IMG/VR virus record: IMGVR_UViG_3300021437_000012
Location: 1-64,000 of that record
Reading direction: 5' to 3' (one strand)
Length of the DNA: 64,000 nucleotides
From: a virus
The notes beneath the pieces are model-generated. The model was not told the DNA's origin. It did no database searches and worked only from the letters and a program-made list of their open reading frames with translations. The stretch's first letter is position 1. Every line of letters starts with the position of its first letter. Shown here piece by piece: positions 29,553 to 38,157 of this stretch. A program made the translations under genes and the position numbers.

Positions 29553-30529
29553 AATTCCAAAAACAGAACATTCTCATTACTGGTGCGGGTGGTTTTCTTG
29601 GTTGGCATCTTTCTGAATACTTGCACGCGCAAGGTCACAACGTAACTGGTATCGATCTACACACTGCCAAGTATGCTCCTCATTCGTCTACTCAATTGTT
29701 AATTCGAGACGTAAGAAATCCTGGATGGGTGCCTGGAGCTAAATACGACGTAGTGTACGCGCTAGCAGCAGATATGGGCGGTATGGGGTACATCTCGCAA
29801 CACTCCGCGGAGATTCTTGCCAACAACCTTAGAGTGAATCTCAGTACAGTAGAGGCTGTACGCTTGCATAAAATTTCGCGCGTTGTGTTTGCATCTTCCG
29901 CGTGTGTCTACAACGAATTGAAACAAGATGGGGCGGACTCCAAACCGCTCACTGAAGACGATGCGTACCCCGCACTGCCCGATACAGAATATGGTTGGGA
30001 GAAGCTAATCTCGGAACGTCTGTATCAAGCCTACGCAAAAGCTTACGGATTCACTGCGCATATCGTAAGGTTTCACAACGTCTTCGGACCTTACGGATCG
30101 TGGAATGATGGGCGTGAGAAAGCACCAGCCGCTATTTGTCGGAAAGTCGCGGAGCATAAAGCAAAACGTACTAAAGAGATTGAGGTTTGGGGTGATGGGC
30201 AGCAACGTCGGTCATTTTTGTATGTGGGTGACTGGCTTAAGGGGTTGCAAAAACTTGTCGATGGTAACATTGTGGGGCCTATCAATCTTGGGTCTGCGGA
30301 TGACGTGTCTATTGCGGAGTTAGTAGCTCAGGTGTGTGAAATTGCAGGTGTAAAAGATCCTGTGATTAAGTTCATCCCTGGACCGCAAGGTGTGCGAGCA
30401 CGTAACTCTGACAATACACTTATTAAGAAGTTAACGGAGTGGGAACCGCCTGCGAATACGTTGAATCGTGGGCTTAAGGTGTTGTACCCTTGGATTGAGG
30501 AGCAAGTATGGAACGTGCGCAAGACTTAA
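29549..30529 (+). CDS. NAD-dependent sugar epimerase, GDP-mannose 3,5-epimerase-like
   Basis: A 326-residue short-chain dehydrogenase/reductase of the extended type. The Rossmann motif GAGGFLG is at about residues 12-18. Features shared with GDP-mannose 3,5-epimerases are ADMGGMGYI, the active-site Cys in ASSACVY, YGWEK with the catalytic Tyr and Lys, RFHNVFGPYGSW, REKAPAA with the second acid/base Lys, and VWGDGQQRRSFLYV. That enzyme makes GDP-L-galactose (and GDP-L-gulose) from GDP-D-mannose. A GDP-sugar product fits the GT11-like transferase at 38154-39050. The alternatives are a related GDP-fucose or CDP-sugar epimerase, but the motif set favours the 3,5-epimerase. Confidence 0.85.
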   Translation: MKFQKQNILITGAGGFLGWHLSEYLHAQGHNVTGIDLHTAKYAPHSSTQLLIRDVRNPGWVPGAKYDVVYALAADMGGMGYISQHSAEILANNLRVNLSTVEAVRLHKISRVVFASSACVYNELKQDGADSKPLTEDDAYPALPDTEYGWEKLISERLYQAYAKAYGFTAHIVRFHNVFGPYGSWNDGREKAPAAICRKVAEHKAKRTKEIEVWGDGQQRRSFLYVGDWLKGLQKLVDGNIVGPINLGSADDVSIAELVAQVCEIAGVKDPVIKFIPGPQGVRARNSDNTLIKKLTEWEPPANTLNRGLKVLYPWIEEQVWNVRKT

Positions 30530-31164
30530 CACATTCAGAGATTGCGTCTTTCGTTGGGCACGCTAGTCCACTGATTCTTGAAATCGGCGCTAACGATGGC
30601 GCTGATACTGCACAGTTTCTTGAACACTTCCAAGGTAGACCGCTTATCTACTGTTTCGAGTGTGATCCACGCGCGATTGATAAATTCAGAGTCCGCAATT
30701 TTTCACCCGAGCGCGTAATCCTCACTGAAATCGCACTCGCCTCAAAGTCCGGCACACACGAGTTTTACCAATCTGGTGGTACGCCCACTATGGATCGCTC
30801 GATTGATTGGGATAAGTCTGGCTCTTTATTTCGTCCTACTGGACATCTAGTCTATTCGCCTTGGTGTAAGTTTGATAGCAAAATTGAAGTGCCTACCATT
30901 ACACTTGATGAATGGGCTGAAGAAAATATACCAAATGAGCCCATAATCGACTTTATTTGGATCGATACGCAGGGTGCCGAACTAGATATATTTCGTGGTG
31001 GTTTGCATACTCTAGCAAAGACACGTTTTGTTAAGACCGAATGCCACCGCACAATTATGTATGAAGGAGCACCAACTGAGGGAGATTTGCGCGGATTTTT
31101 TTATGAGTGGACCTATATAGGACGTTACGCTGATGATCTTCTTTTTAGGAATGATGCAGTATGA
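30508..31164 (+). CDS. FkbM-family methyltransferase
   Basis: A 218-residue SAM-dependent O-methyltransferase. Motif I LILEIGANDGADTAQFL (from about residue 23), then CFECDPRAIDKF, a GTHEFYQSGG segment and PTITLDEWAEEN, IDFIWIDTQGAELDIFRGG are the standard order of FkbM enzymes, which methylate sugar or polyketide hydroxyls. It overlaps the epimerase by 22 bases and the next gene by four. It probably caps a sugar of the phage glycan. Confidence 0.85.
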   Translation: MERAQDLTHSEIASFVGHASPLILEIGANDGADTAQFLEHFQGRPLIYCFECDPRAIDKFRVRNFSPERVILTEIALASKSGTHEFYQSGGTPTMDRSIDWDKSGSLFRPTGHLVYSPWCKFDSKIEVPTITLDEWAEENIPNEPIIDFIWIDTQGAELDIFRGGLHTLAKTRFVKTECHRTIMYEGAPTEGDLRGFFYEWTYIGRYADDLLFRNDAV

Positions 31165-32129
31165 CGAGTAAAGAGCTACGCGCATTACGAGACGTTACTA
31201 AAAATATCGAGGGTGTTACTGATTTATTTGATATAGCACTGCAAGAATTAGCAATTAAAGAGCAGATGAACGCAGATTTACGTGAAACATACGAAACCTT
31301 AGTTGACCAGCGTAATCAAGCTGAACTTGAGCGCGCTAGTATTCAAGCTAGTTTTCGCGGAGTTGAGCGCGAACGTGATAATTCTCAGATTGCTCTTTTT
31401 GAGTCTCGTCGCGAATTGTTTCAACATTATGGAGCTTCTGATGCTTCGTTAGTTACTCGCATATTTGGTGAACCTGGGTATTTGGCAATGGTACGTGCAG
31501 AAAAAGCCCATCTCGTTAGTTTGAAATTAAATTGGGATAATAAGTCTGCATTAGAGGTAGGTGCGGGAATTGGGGAGCATACATCATTTCTTTTAGATCG
31601 TAATTGTGTTGTAACTACTTCCGATGGGCGGGAAGATAATACGGCAATCCTACAACGTCGTTGGGGACATCGTACACGAGTACGTAAATGGGATGTAGAG
31701 AATGTGCAGGACTATGACGCTAGTCGATATGAAATTTTGCACGTGTACGGACTTCTTTATCATTTGAAAGAACCTGCGCTAGCAATTAAATTACTTAGTA
31801 GATTATGCACTAATTTTATGGTACTTAGTACCTGTGTTCAATCAACTGATGGCGAATCTGAATTTATGTTGGCAGAAGACCCTGCTGATTTGCGTAATTC
31901 TGTAAATGGCTACGGAGTACGACCTTCACGTCAATGGGTATTTAACGAGCTTCTCTGCCATTTTCCTTATGCTTATTACACTACTACACAGCCAAATCAT
32001 ACGGATTACCCATTAGAATTTAAAACTCCAAAATTGGGACTTACTCGTGCTGTATTTGTCGCTTCACATACGTCGCTTAGTAATTCGTCACTTTCTACGT
32101 TAAAACCTGATGTGTATGAGCGCATATAA
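31161..32129 (+). CDS. Methyltransferase with N-terminal coiled coil
   Basis: A 322-residue protein. Residues about 1-95 form a charged coiled coil (DALQELAIKEQMNADL-like heptads, ERASIQASFRGVERERD). The catalytic domain has class I SAM motif LEVGAGIGEHTSFLLD, then TTSDGREDN, KWDVENVQDYD and HVYGLLYHLKEPALAI. The layout resembles small-molecule or sugar methyltransferases. AT-rich codon use begins to be marked here and continues to about 36.7 kb. Confidence 0.75.
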   Translation: MTSKELRALRDVTKNIEGVTDLFDIALQELAIKEQMNADLRETYETLVDQRNQAELERASIQASFRGVERERDNSQIALFESRRELFQHYGASDASLVTRIFGEPGYLAMVRAEKAHLVSLKLNWDNKSALEVGAGIGEHTSFLLDRNCVVTTSDGREDNTAILQRRWGHRTRVRKWDVENVQDYDASRYEILHVYGLLYHLKEPALAIKLLSRLCTNFMVLSTCVQSTDGESEFMLAEDPADLRNSVNGYGVRPSRQWVFNELLCHFPYAYYTTTQPNHTDYPLEFKTPKLGLTRAVFVASHTSLSNSSLSTLKPDVYERI

Positions 32130-32908
32130 TGCCTAAATTTGAGCTAGGGACGTTAGATACTTGGTACGTTAATCTTGATTCAAGGTTAGATCGTCGTGAG
32201 CATGTAGAGAATCAGTTAAAAAGAGTGGGTCTTCATGCACAACGGCAACGTGGTTATCTGCCCACTGAGTGGAACGGACCACAAGAAAAAATTCGGCGTA
32301 TGTATGACCGCACTCCTGGTGCAATTGGCTGTCATATGAGTCAGACTGCAATTATTGCGCGTAGTCTTTTAACTCATCGCAATGTATTGGTATTAGAGGA
32401 TGACGTTGTATTTTGTACTGATTTTATGGCGCGTATTAACTATATAGAAAATTTTCTTGACGGGTGTGAATGGGACATCTTTTGGCTGGGGGCTACTTTT
32501 CATTGTAATCCTCCGGTTTGGCACGCTATGGATGTATCAGATCCTTTGATGGCGCACATCGGACGCGATGTTGAGTTAACTGACGATCCCCGAATTCTGC
32601 GAACATATGGCATTTGGTCAACGTATGCGTACATTGTAAATGCAGATAGCGCGCATAAAATCTTGACTCTGTTTGACCAAAATCTCCATTTGTCAATCGG
32701 AATCGATTATTTAGCAATTATGTTGCAGCCCAAATTAAATACGTTCTGCTTTGTACCAGGGTGTGTAGTACAGTATGATAACCAAAGTAATATAGGCACT
32801 GGAGTTACAACGTTTTCTAACTTTAAAGCGCTTGGGCCTTACTGGTACGCAGACCGTATGACAGATTTTGACCCAGTTACTTTTAATTGGGCAGAGGCAC
32901 GAGTATGA
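32129..32908 (+). CDS. Glycosyltransferase family 25-like
   Basis: A 259-residue protein with the GT25 order: WYVNLDSRLDRREHVENQLK near the N-terminus, a GAIGCHMSQTAII motif corresponding to the family's GC.SH helix, and VLVLEDDVVFC as the metal-binding acidic strand. GT25 members add galactose or glucose to lipooligosaccharide or collagen hydroxylysine. The acceptor here is unknown. Coupled to both neighbours by overlapping start and stop codons. Confidence 0.8.
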   Translation: MPKFELGTLDTWYVNLDSRLDRREHVENQLKRVGLHAQRQRGYLPTEWNGPQEKIRRMYDRTPGAIGCHMSQTAIIARSLLTHRNVLVLEDDVVFCTDFMARINYIENFLDGCEWDIFWLGATFHCNPPVWHAMDVSDPLMAHIGRDVELTDDPRILRTYGIWSTYAYIVNADSAHKILTLFDQNLHLSIGIDYLAIMLQPKLNTFCFVPGCVVQYDNQSNIGTGVTTFSNFKALGPYWYADRMTDFDPVTFNWAEARV

Positions 32909-33765
32909 AACGTGTTATCGTCTTAGTCGCTGATGATAACTATGTAGATCATGCTAAAGCTCTTGTTATGTGCTGTAAAAAGTATGGTAGTTGGATTGAT
33001 GATTTTGCGTTTGTTTGCCCGTCAAATTCACGAGCGGCAGAGACGTTCTCACAAAAGGGGTTTAAGGTATGTCTTCGTGAAGCGGAGTCGTTCTTACAGA
33101 AATTTTATGTTTTTGATGATTTTTTTCGGCAGTGGGACCAAGTTCTATACATGGATTGTGACGTAATTGTACAGAGTGATCTATATAGACTTTTTAGTTT
33201 ACTTGCTTCGTCTGAAAAGCCTATATTGATGGATACCGAAGACCTTACGACTCTCGAAACATTTTGGAGAGATGAGCACAAAATTCGCAATGCACCATTA
33301 TATGCACGTATGCAACTTGAATTCCCTCACATTACGCAGCGTACATTTAACTCTGCATTTATGTTGTTTCGCCCAAATGAGTTACCCGTAAATACTGTAA
33401 ATAAATTGTTCGCAGTGCAGACATGGGTAAGTCCAGCTAATGTAATAAATTCTGAGAAGGATTCGTGTGGAATTTTGCGCGGGGGTGGTACTGACCAACA
33501 AATTATCAATCTTGTACTTTATTCTTATATAGCAGCTATTCCTAGTAAGTTCGTTTGTTATTGGGCTTTCGATGAAGGTGAATCTCGTGTTGTACCTTCG
33601 CGTGGATGGACTGGTACTGAAATTCCAGTAGCTTTACACTATTCGCGTTGGTACGCCCCTTGGATTGAGAAAGTACCCCACGCGGGAGCTTACATGGTGC
33701 ATAGATTAGAGGAATCCGCATACAATATTTATCAAGAAAATCTTAAGGACTTTGAAGCACTATAA
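32905..33765 (+). CDS. Glycosyltransferase family 8-like
   Basis: A 286-residue protein, start ATG 32905 overlapping the previous stop as ATGA. GT8 features: MKRVIVLVADDNYVDHAKAL, a VLYMDCDVIVQSDLYRLF segment with the DxD manganese site, and a TFNSAFMLFRPNE region; near the C-terminus VALHYSRWYAPW, matching the HF/Y.G..KPW end of the family. Retaining galactosyl- or glucosyltransferase activity is expected. Confidence 0.85.
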   Translation: MKRVIVLVADDNYVDHAKALVMCCKKYGSWIDDFAFVCPSNSRAAETFSQKGFKVCLREAESFLQKFYVFDDFFRQWDQVLYMDCDVIVQSDLYRLFSLLASSEKPILMDTEDLTTLETFWRDEHKIRNAPLYARMQLEFPHITQRTFNSAFMLFRPNELPVNTVNKLFAVQTWVSPANVINSEKDSCGILRGGGTDQQIINLVLYSYIAAIPSKFVCYWAFDEGESRVVPSRGWTGTEIPVALHYSRWYAPWIEKVPHAGAYMVHRLEESAYNIYQENLKDFEAL

Positions 33766-34337
33766 TGGCGACTTTCGGTCTTGATTTACGTACTCGCCGC
33801 AGCCTAGTGGCCTCACTTCCTCACAACGCTTGTGTTGCAGAAATAGGTGTACTAGCCGGGGACTTTTCTTCTGTTATTTTTACCGAAACCCATCCTACTG
33901 CGTTGTACTTAGTGGACTGCTGGCAGACACAAGATGCAGAGGTGTACGGACAAGACCCTGCTAGTGCAAATTCACAAGCGTACTTAGACGCTTTGTACAA
34001 AGAAGTATGTGCCAAATTTGCAAATAACCGGGAAGTAGTAGTAATACGAGATTTTTCTATTAAGGCTGCAATAAAATTTGCTAGTGAGTCTCTTGATTGG
34101 GTGTATATTGACGCAAATCATCTTCGTGTGCGTGAAGATATTGAAGCGTGGTGGCCCGCAGTAAAAAGTGGTGGATGGATTACAGGGCACGATTTTACTA
34201 ATACGGTGGGTATCACAGTAAAGACTGATGTTACAGCTTTTACTACTTCGCGTAATCTACCTCTATTTGTAACTACAGGTGAAGGTGGCGGTATATACGA
34301 AGTTAACTACCCATCTTGGGCTTTTCAGAAACCGTGA
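33765..34337 (+). CDS. SAM-dependent methyltransferase (class I, MT24-like)
   Basis: A 190-residue enzyme. CVAEIGVLAGDFSSVIF is the SAM-binding motif, followed by LYLVDCWQTQD, LDWVYIDANHLRVREDIEAW and a GGWITGHDF strand. This is the arrangement of compact class I methyltransferases commonly found in glycan clusters. Start ATG 33765 shares a base with the preceding stop. Confidence 0.8.
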   Translation: MATFGLDLRTRRSLVASLPHNACVAEIGVLAGDFSSVIFTETHPTALYLVDCWQTQDAEVYGQDPASANSQAYLDALYKEVCAKFANNREVVVIRDFSIKAAIKFASESLDWVYIDANHLRVREDIEAWWPAVKSGGWITGHDFTNTVGITVKTDVTAFTTSRNLPLFVTTGEGGGIYEVNYPSWAFQKP

Positions 34338-34344
34338 GGTTGGT

Positions 34345-34959
34345 ATGAAATCTTTCAATGAAATTGGTGCATTTTATGGTACAGATAAAGCTGACATATC
34401 CCTACATGGTCACTTTGCTGGTAATCCTGGGCATAATTATATGCGGTATTATGAGCGTATGTTGGGTACTTACCGCGCAGATGAACTTACGATAGTTGAA
34501 ATTGGTGTACAGTACGGCTATTCATTACAAGCATGGGATGAAATTTTCCCTAACGCAAATGTGCACGGGATTGATAAAAGTCCTTTGTGTGCACAAGAGC
34601 ATATGACACGAGCTAAGTTACATACTTTTGATGCAACTAATTTGGAGGAATGTACAGCGTTCTTTACTAAGCTCGGGCCTGTCGATGTTCTTATTGAGGA
34701 CGCATCACACCAAAGTCAAGAGCAGGTGAACTTATTTCATGCCCTGTTTCGTTATGTTCGATCAGGCGGGTTCTACGTAATTGAAGACATTGGCTGCGGC
34801 TATCAAGAATACTATGGGGGAGGACCGGACGGCGGTGTTACTATCCAAATGGTCCGCTCATTCATTGATGATATCCACAATGGGTGTAGTAAATCGAAAA
34901 TTACGGATATAGCAGGAGTTCATCTTTTTCGTGATATAGCTTTTGTGGAGAAAGCATGA
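34345..34959 (+). CDS. Methyltransferase of the macrolide/sugar O-methyltransferase type
   Basis: A 204-residue protein starting MKSFNEIGAFYGTDKADI at ATG 34345, five bases behind GAGG. FYGTDK ... HNYMRYYERML is a known opening of mycinamicin-type sugar O-methyltransferases, followed by IVEIGVQYGYSLQAW (SAM site), VHGIDKSP, VDVLIEDASHQSQEQV with the Asp-x-x-His metal ligands, and GGFYVIEDIG. It probably methylates a hydroxyl on the glycan. Confidence 0.82.
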   Translation: MKSFNEIGAFYGTDKADISLHGHFAGNPGHNYMRYYERMLGTYRADELTIVEIGVQYGYSLQAWDEIFPNANVHGIDKSPLCAQEHMTRAKLHTFDATNLEECTAFFTKLGPVDVLIEDASHQSQEQVNLFHALFRYVRSGGFYVIEDIGCGYQEYYGGGPDGGVTIQMVRSFIDDIHNGCSKSKITDIAGVHLFRDIAFVEKA

Positions 34960-35582
34960 ATTGGATTGAGCGGCTGTACGAGATTAAGAACAAAGATCTG
35001 TATTCACAGAACGGAGAAGGACTGTTATTAGAACACATCTCTAATGCGTTAGGCTTTAACACTGGAACTATTGATGATATCGGCGGCGGGGATGGCTTGT
35101 ATCTTAGTAATAGTAGGCATTTACAAAATCTAGGGTGGGACAGATACGTTATAGACCGCGAACGTGGACAAACTGTTACAGTAGAGAATATTCTTGATAT
35201 ACCATTATTTTTGTTTGAACGAAATACGGCTACAGTACTGTCTATTGATATTGACGGCAATGACTACTGGATACTTGATACAATCTTGCAACATCGTAAG
35301 CCGTCCATCATCGTTGCTGAGTTTAATGCTACATATACTAACTCTCGTACTATCGCGTATAATCCTGATCATGTATGGGCAGGGGATAGCTATTACGGAT
35401 TTACTTTTGCCGCTGGGTGCAAACTTGCTGAACGATTCGGATACCGTGTTATTTTTCAAGTCGCAAATATGAACATGATCATGGTACGTAGCGAATTAGT
35501 AACAGTGCGTGTACCTTCAATTACAGTCAAGCAAAATCACTATTTCAAAATGTCTGATCGCACTGATTGGGTAGACGTATGA
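34956..35582 (+). CDS. Methyltransferase-like protein
   Basis: A 208-residue protein: YSQNGEGLLLEHISNAL at the start, the glycine motif IDDIGGGDGLYL, then VLSIDIDGNDYWILDTIL and PSIIVAEFNATY. The SIDIDGND...IVAEFNA set is seen in a group of FkbM-like or related methyltransferases. The SAM motif is slightly atypical. Overlaps the preceding gene by four bases. Confidence 0.7.
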   Translation: MNWIERLYEIKNKDLYSQNGEGLLLEHISNALGFNTGTIDDIGGGDGLYLSNSRHLQNLGWDRYVIDRERGQTVTVENILDIPLFLFERNTATVLSIDIDGNDYWILDTILQHRKPSIIVAEFNATYTNSRTIAYNPDHVWAGDSYYGFTFAAGCKLAERFGYRVIFQVANMNMIMVRSELVTVRVPSITVKQNHYFKMSDRTDWVDV

Positions 35583-36244
35583 AAATAGCTTTGCTTACGT
35601 CTTATTTTGGTGTGTGTCCCTACGAATTTTTGTTTATGGGGGCCGCTACAGAATACTGCACTCGACACAGCTACAATTTAATAAGTATACGCGGGCAGTA
35701 TGATGTTGATCAGAATTTTAATTTTGGTATACCGTTTAAGACAAGCTACGGCGGCGAACCTTGGATATGGTGGTATAAACAATCGTTAATTTCTACGTAT
35801 TTGCCGCTATACGATTACGTTCTATGGATTGATATGGATTGCTTGCTGCTTAATATGAGTCTATCAATTCAGACTCTTATAGAAGAATTCGGAGATAACG
35901 ATTTGCTTGTAGCAGACCATCGTGGTATTCCTGATACGGGCCTTTTATTGTTTCGCAATTCAGTGGCCACGCGAGAATGGGTTAGATATTGGATTGAGTA
36001 CGGCTACACTAAATTTGCCACCGCAGCGTGTGTTCCGCATAACAATCATGCTGCTTTTGAGTCTATGTATGCTACTGGCGCACTACCTGCAAATTCTAAA
36101 GTCGTAGTGTCGCCACAATTTGGTGTTGGGCATGGATTTATGGATGGTCAACTAAGTACAACATTAGCTATGCATGTTTATGGAACGCCAATAGAGGAGA
36201 AAGTACAGATTATGGCTGCTTTCCAGAATCGAATACGCCGATGA
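35579..36244 (+). CDS. Galactosyltransferase-like, GT34 or related
   Basis: A 221-residue protein from ATG 35579 overlapping the previous stop. It begins MKIALLTSYFGVCPYEFLFM and carries PWIWWYKQSLISTYLPLYDY then VLWIDMDCLLLN, the YD.vlWiDaD pattern of GMA12/MNN10-type transferases, and DTGLLLFRNSVATREW. The family uses UDP-galactose or GDP-mannose. Substrate not determinable here. Confidence 0.72.
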   Translation: MKIALLTSYFGVCPYEFLFMGAATEYCTRHSYNLISIRGQYDVDQNFNFGIPFKTSYGGEPWIWWYKQSLISTYLPLYDYVLWIDMDCLLLNMSLSIQTLIEEFGDNDLLVADHRGIPDTGLLLFRNSVATREWVRYWIEYGYTKFATAACVPHNNHAAFESMYATGALPANSKVVVSPQFGVGHGFMDGQLSTTLAMHVYGTPIEEKVQIMAAFQNRIRR

Positions 36245-36762
36245 TGCGTTCTGGAGTAGAATTTGGGTTTTCCAAGGTTGGGGAAGACGTGTGGGTATCA
36301 GATAAGGCAAGCATCTATAGCGCATCAAAAATCAGTATTGGGGACCATGTACGTATAGACGATTTTTGTATTCTCAGCGCGGGTGAGGGTGGTATAGCAT
36401 TAGGGAACTTTATTCATATTGCTTGTTACTCGTCTTTAATTGGTCATGCTTTGATCCAGTTGCACGACTACGCAAACATTGCCGCGCGCACGTCTATTTT
36501 AAGTTCGTCCGATGATTTTTCAGGACGCCACTTAATAGGCCCGACAGTCGAAGAAAAGTATCGTAAAGTTACTCATAGAGAAGTAACTATCGGAGCATAT
36601 TCTGTTATTGGTGCGGGGTGTGTGGTTTTACCAGGGTCACATATCGGTGCAAATGTTGCTGTTGGAGCTATGAGTTTGGTACGTGGGTACTTAGAAAATG
36701 ATAGTATTTATGTAGGTGTGCCAATAAAAAGGATCAAAGGCCGTGAGCGAAGGTGTCTATAA
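36241..36762 (+). CDS. Hexapeptide-repeat sugar acyltransferase
   Basis: A 173-residue left-handed beta-helix protein. Tandem hexads are seen in ASIYSASKISIGDHVRIDDF and IGAYSVIGAGCVVLPGSHIG, with NVAVGAMSLVRGYLE next and the closing IYVGVPIKRIKGR, as in LbH acetyl- or succinyltransferases. It likely transfers an acyl group from acyl-CoA to an amino sugar, which fits the aminotransferase-like gene next to it. Confidence 0.88.
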   Translation: MMRSGVEFGFSKVGEDVWVSDKASIYSASKISIGDHVRIDDFCILSAGEGGIALGNFIHIACYSSLIGHALIQLHDYANIAARTSILSSSDDFSGRHLIGPTVEEKYRKVTHREVTIGAYSVIGAGCVVLPGSHIGANVAVGAMSLVRGYLENDSIYVGVPIKRIKGRERRCL

Positions 36763-37369
36763 AATTACTGAAATGTTCGAGCAATCTCTGTGTGAGTATA
36801 CAGGGGCGCCGTATGCTGTTACCTTTGATTCTTGTAGTAGTGCGTTATTTACAGCCTTATCATACCTAAAGTTAAATGGGGAGTTTATTCGCATCCCATC
36901 GCATACGTACATGAGTGTTCCTTGTGCAGTAAAACAAGCTGGGGGACGGGTTCAATTCGTAGAAAGTAGCCCTATTTTAGTTGGAGCGTATAGGTTATTG
37001 CCCACTAACATCATAGATAGTGCTCTACGGTTTACGGCAGACATGTACGAATTTGGAACAGAAACGTGTTTGTCATTTACAGGCCCATTCAAGCATCTTA
37101 AACTTAGTAAGGCGGGTGCCATTTTAACGGACAGTCCGTGTAAAGCTGAATGGTATCGTAAATTTCGGTTTAACGGGCGTAACGAATGTTCGTATCATAC
37201 TGATAACTTTACAATGTTGGGATGGAATTTCTACTTGTTACCTGAAATTGCTGCGCGTGGTGTTTTGCTTATGCGACAATTCTATAATCTTGATGGTACA
37301 AAAAAACACATGCAGGATATTGCACTGCCGTATCCTGACCTTAGCAAATTCGAGGTATACACAACATGA
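36743..37369 (+). CDS. Shortened DegT/DnrJ/EryC1-type sugar aminotransferase
   Basis: A 208-residue protein from GTG 36743. It matches the N-terminal large domain of PLP sugar aminotransferases: APYAVTFDSCSSALFTALSY, RIPSHTYMSVPCAVKQAGG, VQFVESS and the segment LSFTGPFKHLKLSKAGAILT where the PLP lysine would lie. Family members are about 370-400 residues; here the C-terminal domain is missing. It may be a degenerate or minimal enzyme, or may have lost catalysis and kept binding. Neighbouring acyltransferase suggests amino-sugar formation. Confidence 0.72.
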   Translation: MSEGVYKITEMFEQSLCEYTGAPYAVTFDSCSSALFTALSYLKLNGEFIRIPSHTYMSVPCAVKQAGGRVQFVESSPILVGAYRLLPTNIIDSALRFTADMYEFGTETCLSFTGPFKHLKLSKAGAILTDSPCKAEWYRKFRFNGRNECSYHTDNFTMLGWNFYLLPEIAARGVLLMRQFYNLDGTKKHMQDIALPYPDLSKFEVYTT

Positions 37370-38157
37370 TCACCTTCGCAGTCACAGCATACAACGAATC
37401 TCTCCGCGGACGCACTCCGTTTCAGTGGATTCGGGAGTGTATTACGCCAGCATTATCGCATAACTATGTTAGCGAGATTTTAGTGTACGACGACGGCTCT
37501 GACGATTACCCACAGTTATACCATACACTGAAAAATTACCCTAAAATTAATATGCACTTCGGAGAACAGAATCTCGGCGTTTTCGGAGCTAAACTAGAAT
37601 CCGTGTTTCGCACGGAAAATGAATGGGTGATGATGGCAGATTCTGACAACGTGTTTGACTCTGCATATCTTGATCGATTGGAACGTATGGATAGACTAAG
37701 TGATCGTACATTTGTCTGTCCTAGCTTTGGACTTCCGATGTTAGACTATAGGCACTGCGTAGGTATGTGGTCTATGGATAACATAGGTCGATTGTCACGT
37801 ATGAAAGCGTTTGACTGCGTTGTGAATACAGGCAATCAATTTGTGAATCGTGAAACTTTCATGACGCTATTCGCACCCTACCGTGGACCTCGTTTCGATC
37901 TGAAGTTACCTGATTACCTAAACGTAGGTGATCGTTCCAATATTCGCTGGCGTAAGATCTACGACGCATGTGATAGCTTGATTATCAATTCCATCGCGTT
38001 AAAAGCTGATGTTTCACTGTGGGTCGCACCTGAGTTAACCTATACTCATGGCTCACTAATGCCCGAGCACAAAAACATCATGCCGTCTTCGTGGGAACAG
38101 GCACCGCCTGAAAAAGAACAGTTATCCAAGATTCTCATTCAGGAGTTACTTAGGTGA
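37366..38157 (+). CDS. Glycosyltransferase family 2
   Basis: A 263-residue GT-A enzyme. It opens MITFAVTAYNESLRGRTPF and has ILVYDDGSDDYPQL, NLGVFGAKLESVF and MMADSDNVFD, the conserved DDGSDD and DSD (DxD) motifs. The C-terminal half (SLIINSIALKADVSLWV, YTHGSLMPEH) is family-variable acceptor binding. ATGA overlap upstream and GTGA downstream with the GT11-like gene. Confidence 0.85.
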   Translation: MITFAVTAYNESLRGRTPFQWIRECITPALSHNYVSEILVYDDGSDDYPQLYHTLKNYPKINMHFGEQNLGVFGAKLESVFRTENEWVMMADSDNVFDSAYLDRLERMDRLSDRTFVCPSFGLPMLDYRHCVGMWSMDNIGRLSRMKAFDCVVNTGNQFVNRETFMTLFAPYRGPRFDLKLPDYLNVGDRSNIRWRKIYDACDSLIINSIALKADVSLWVAPELTYTHGSLMPEHKNIMPSSWEQAPPEKEQLSKILIQELLR

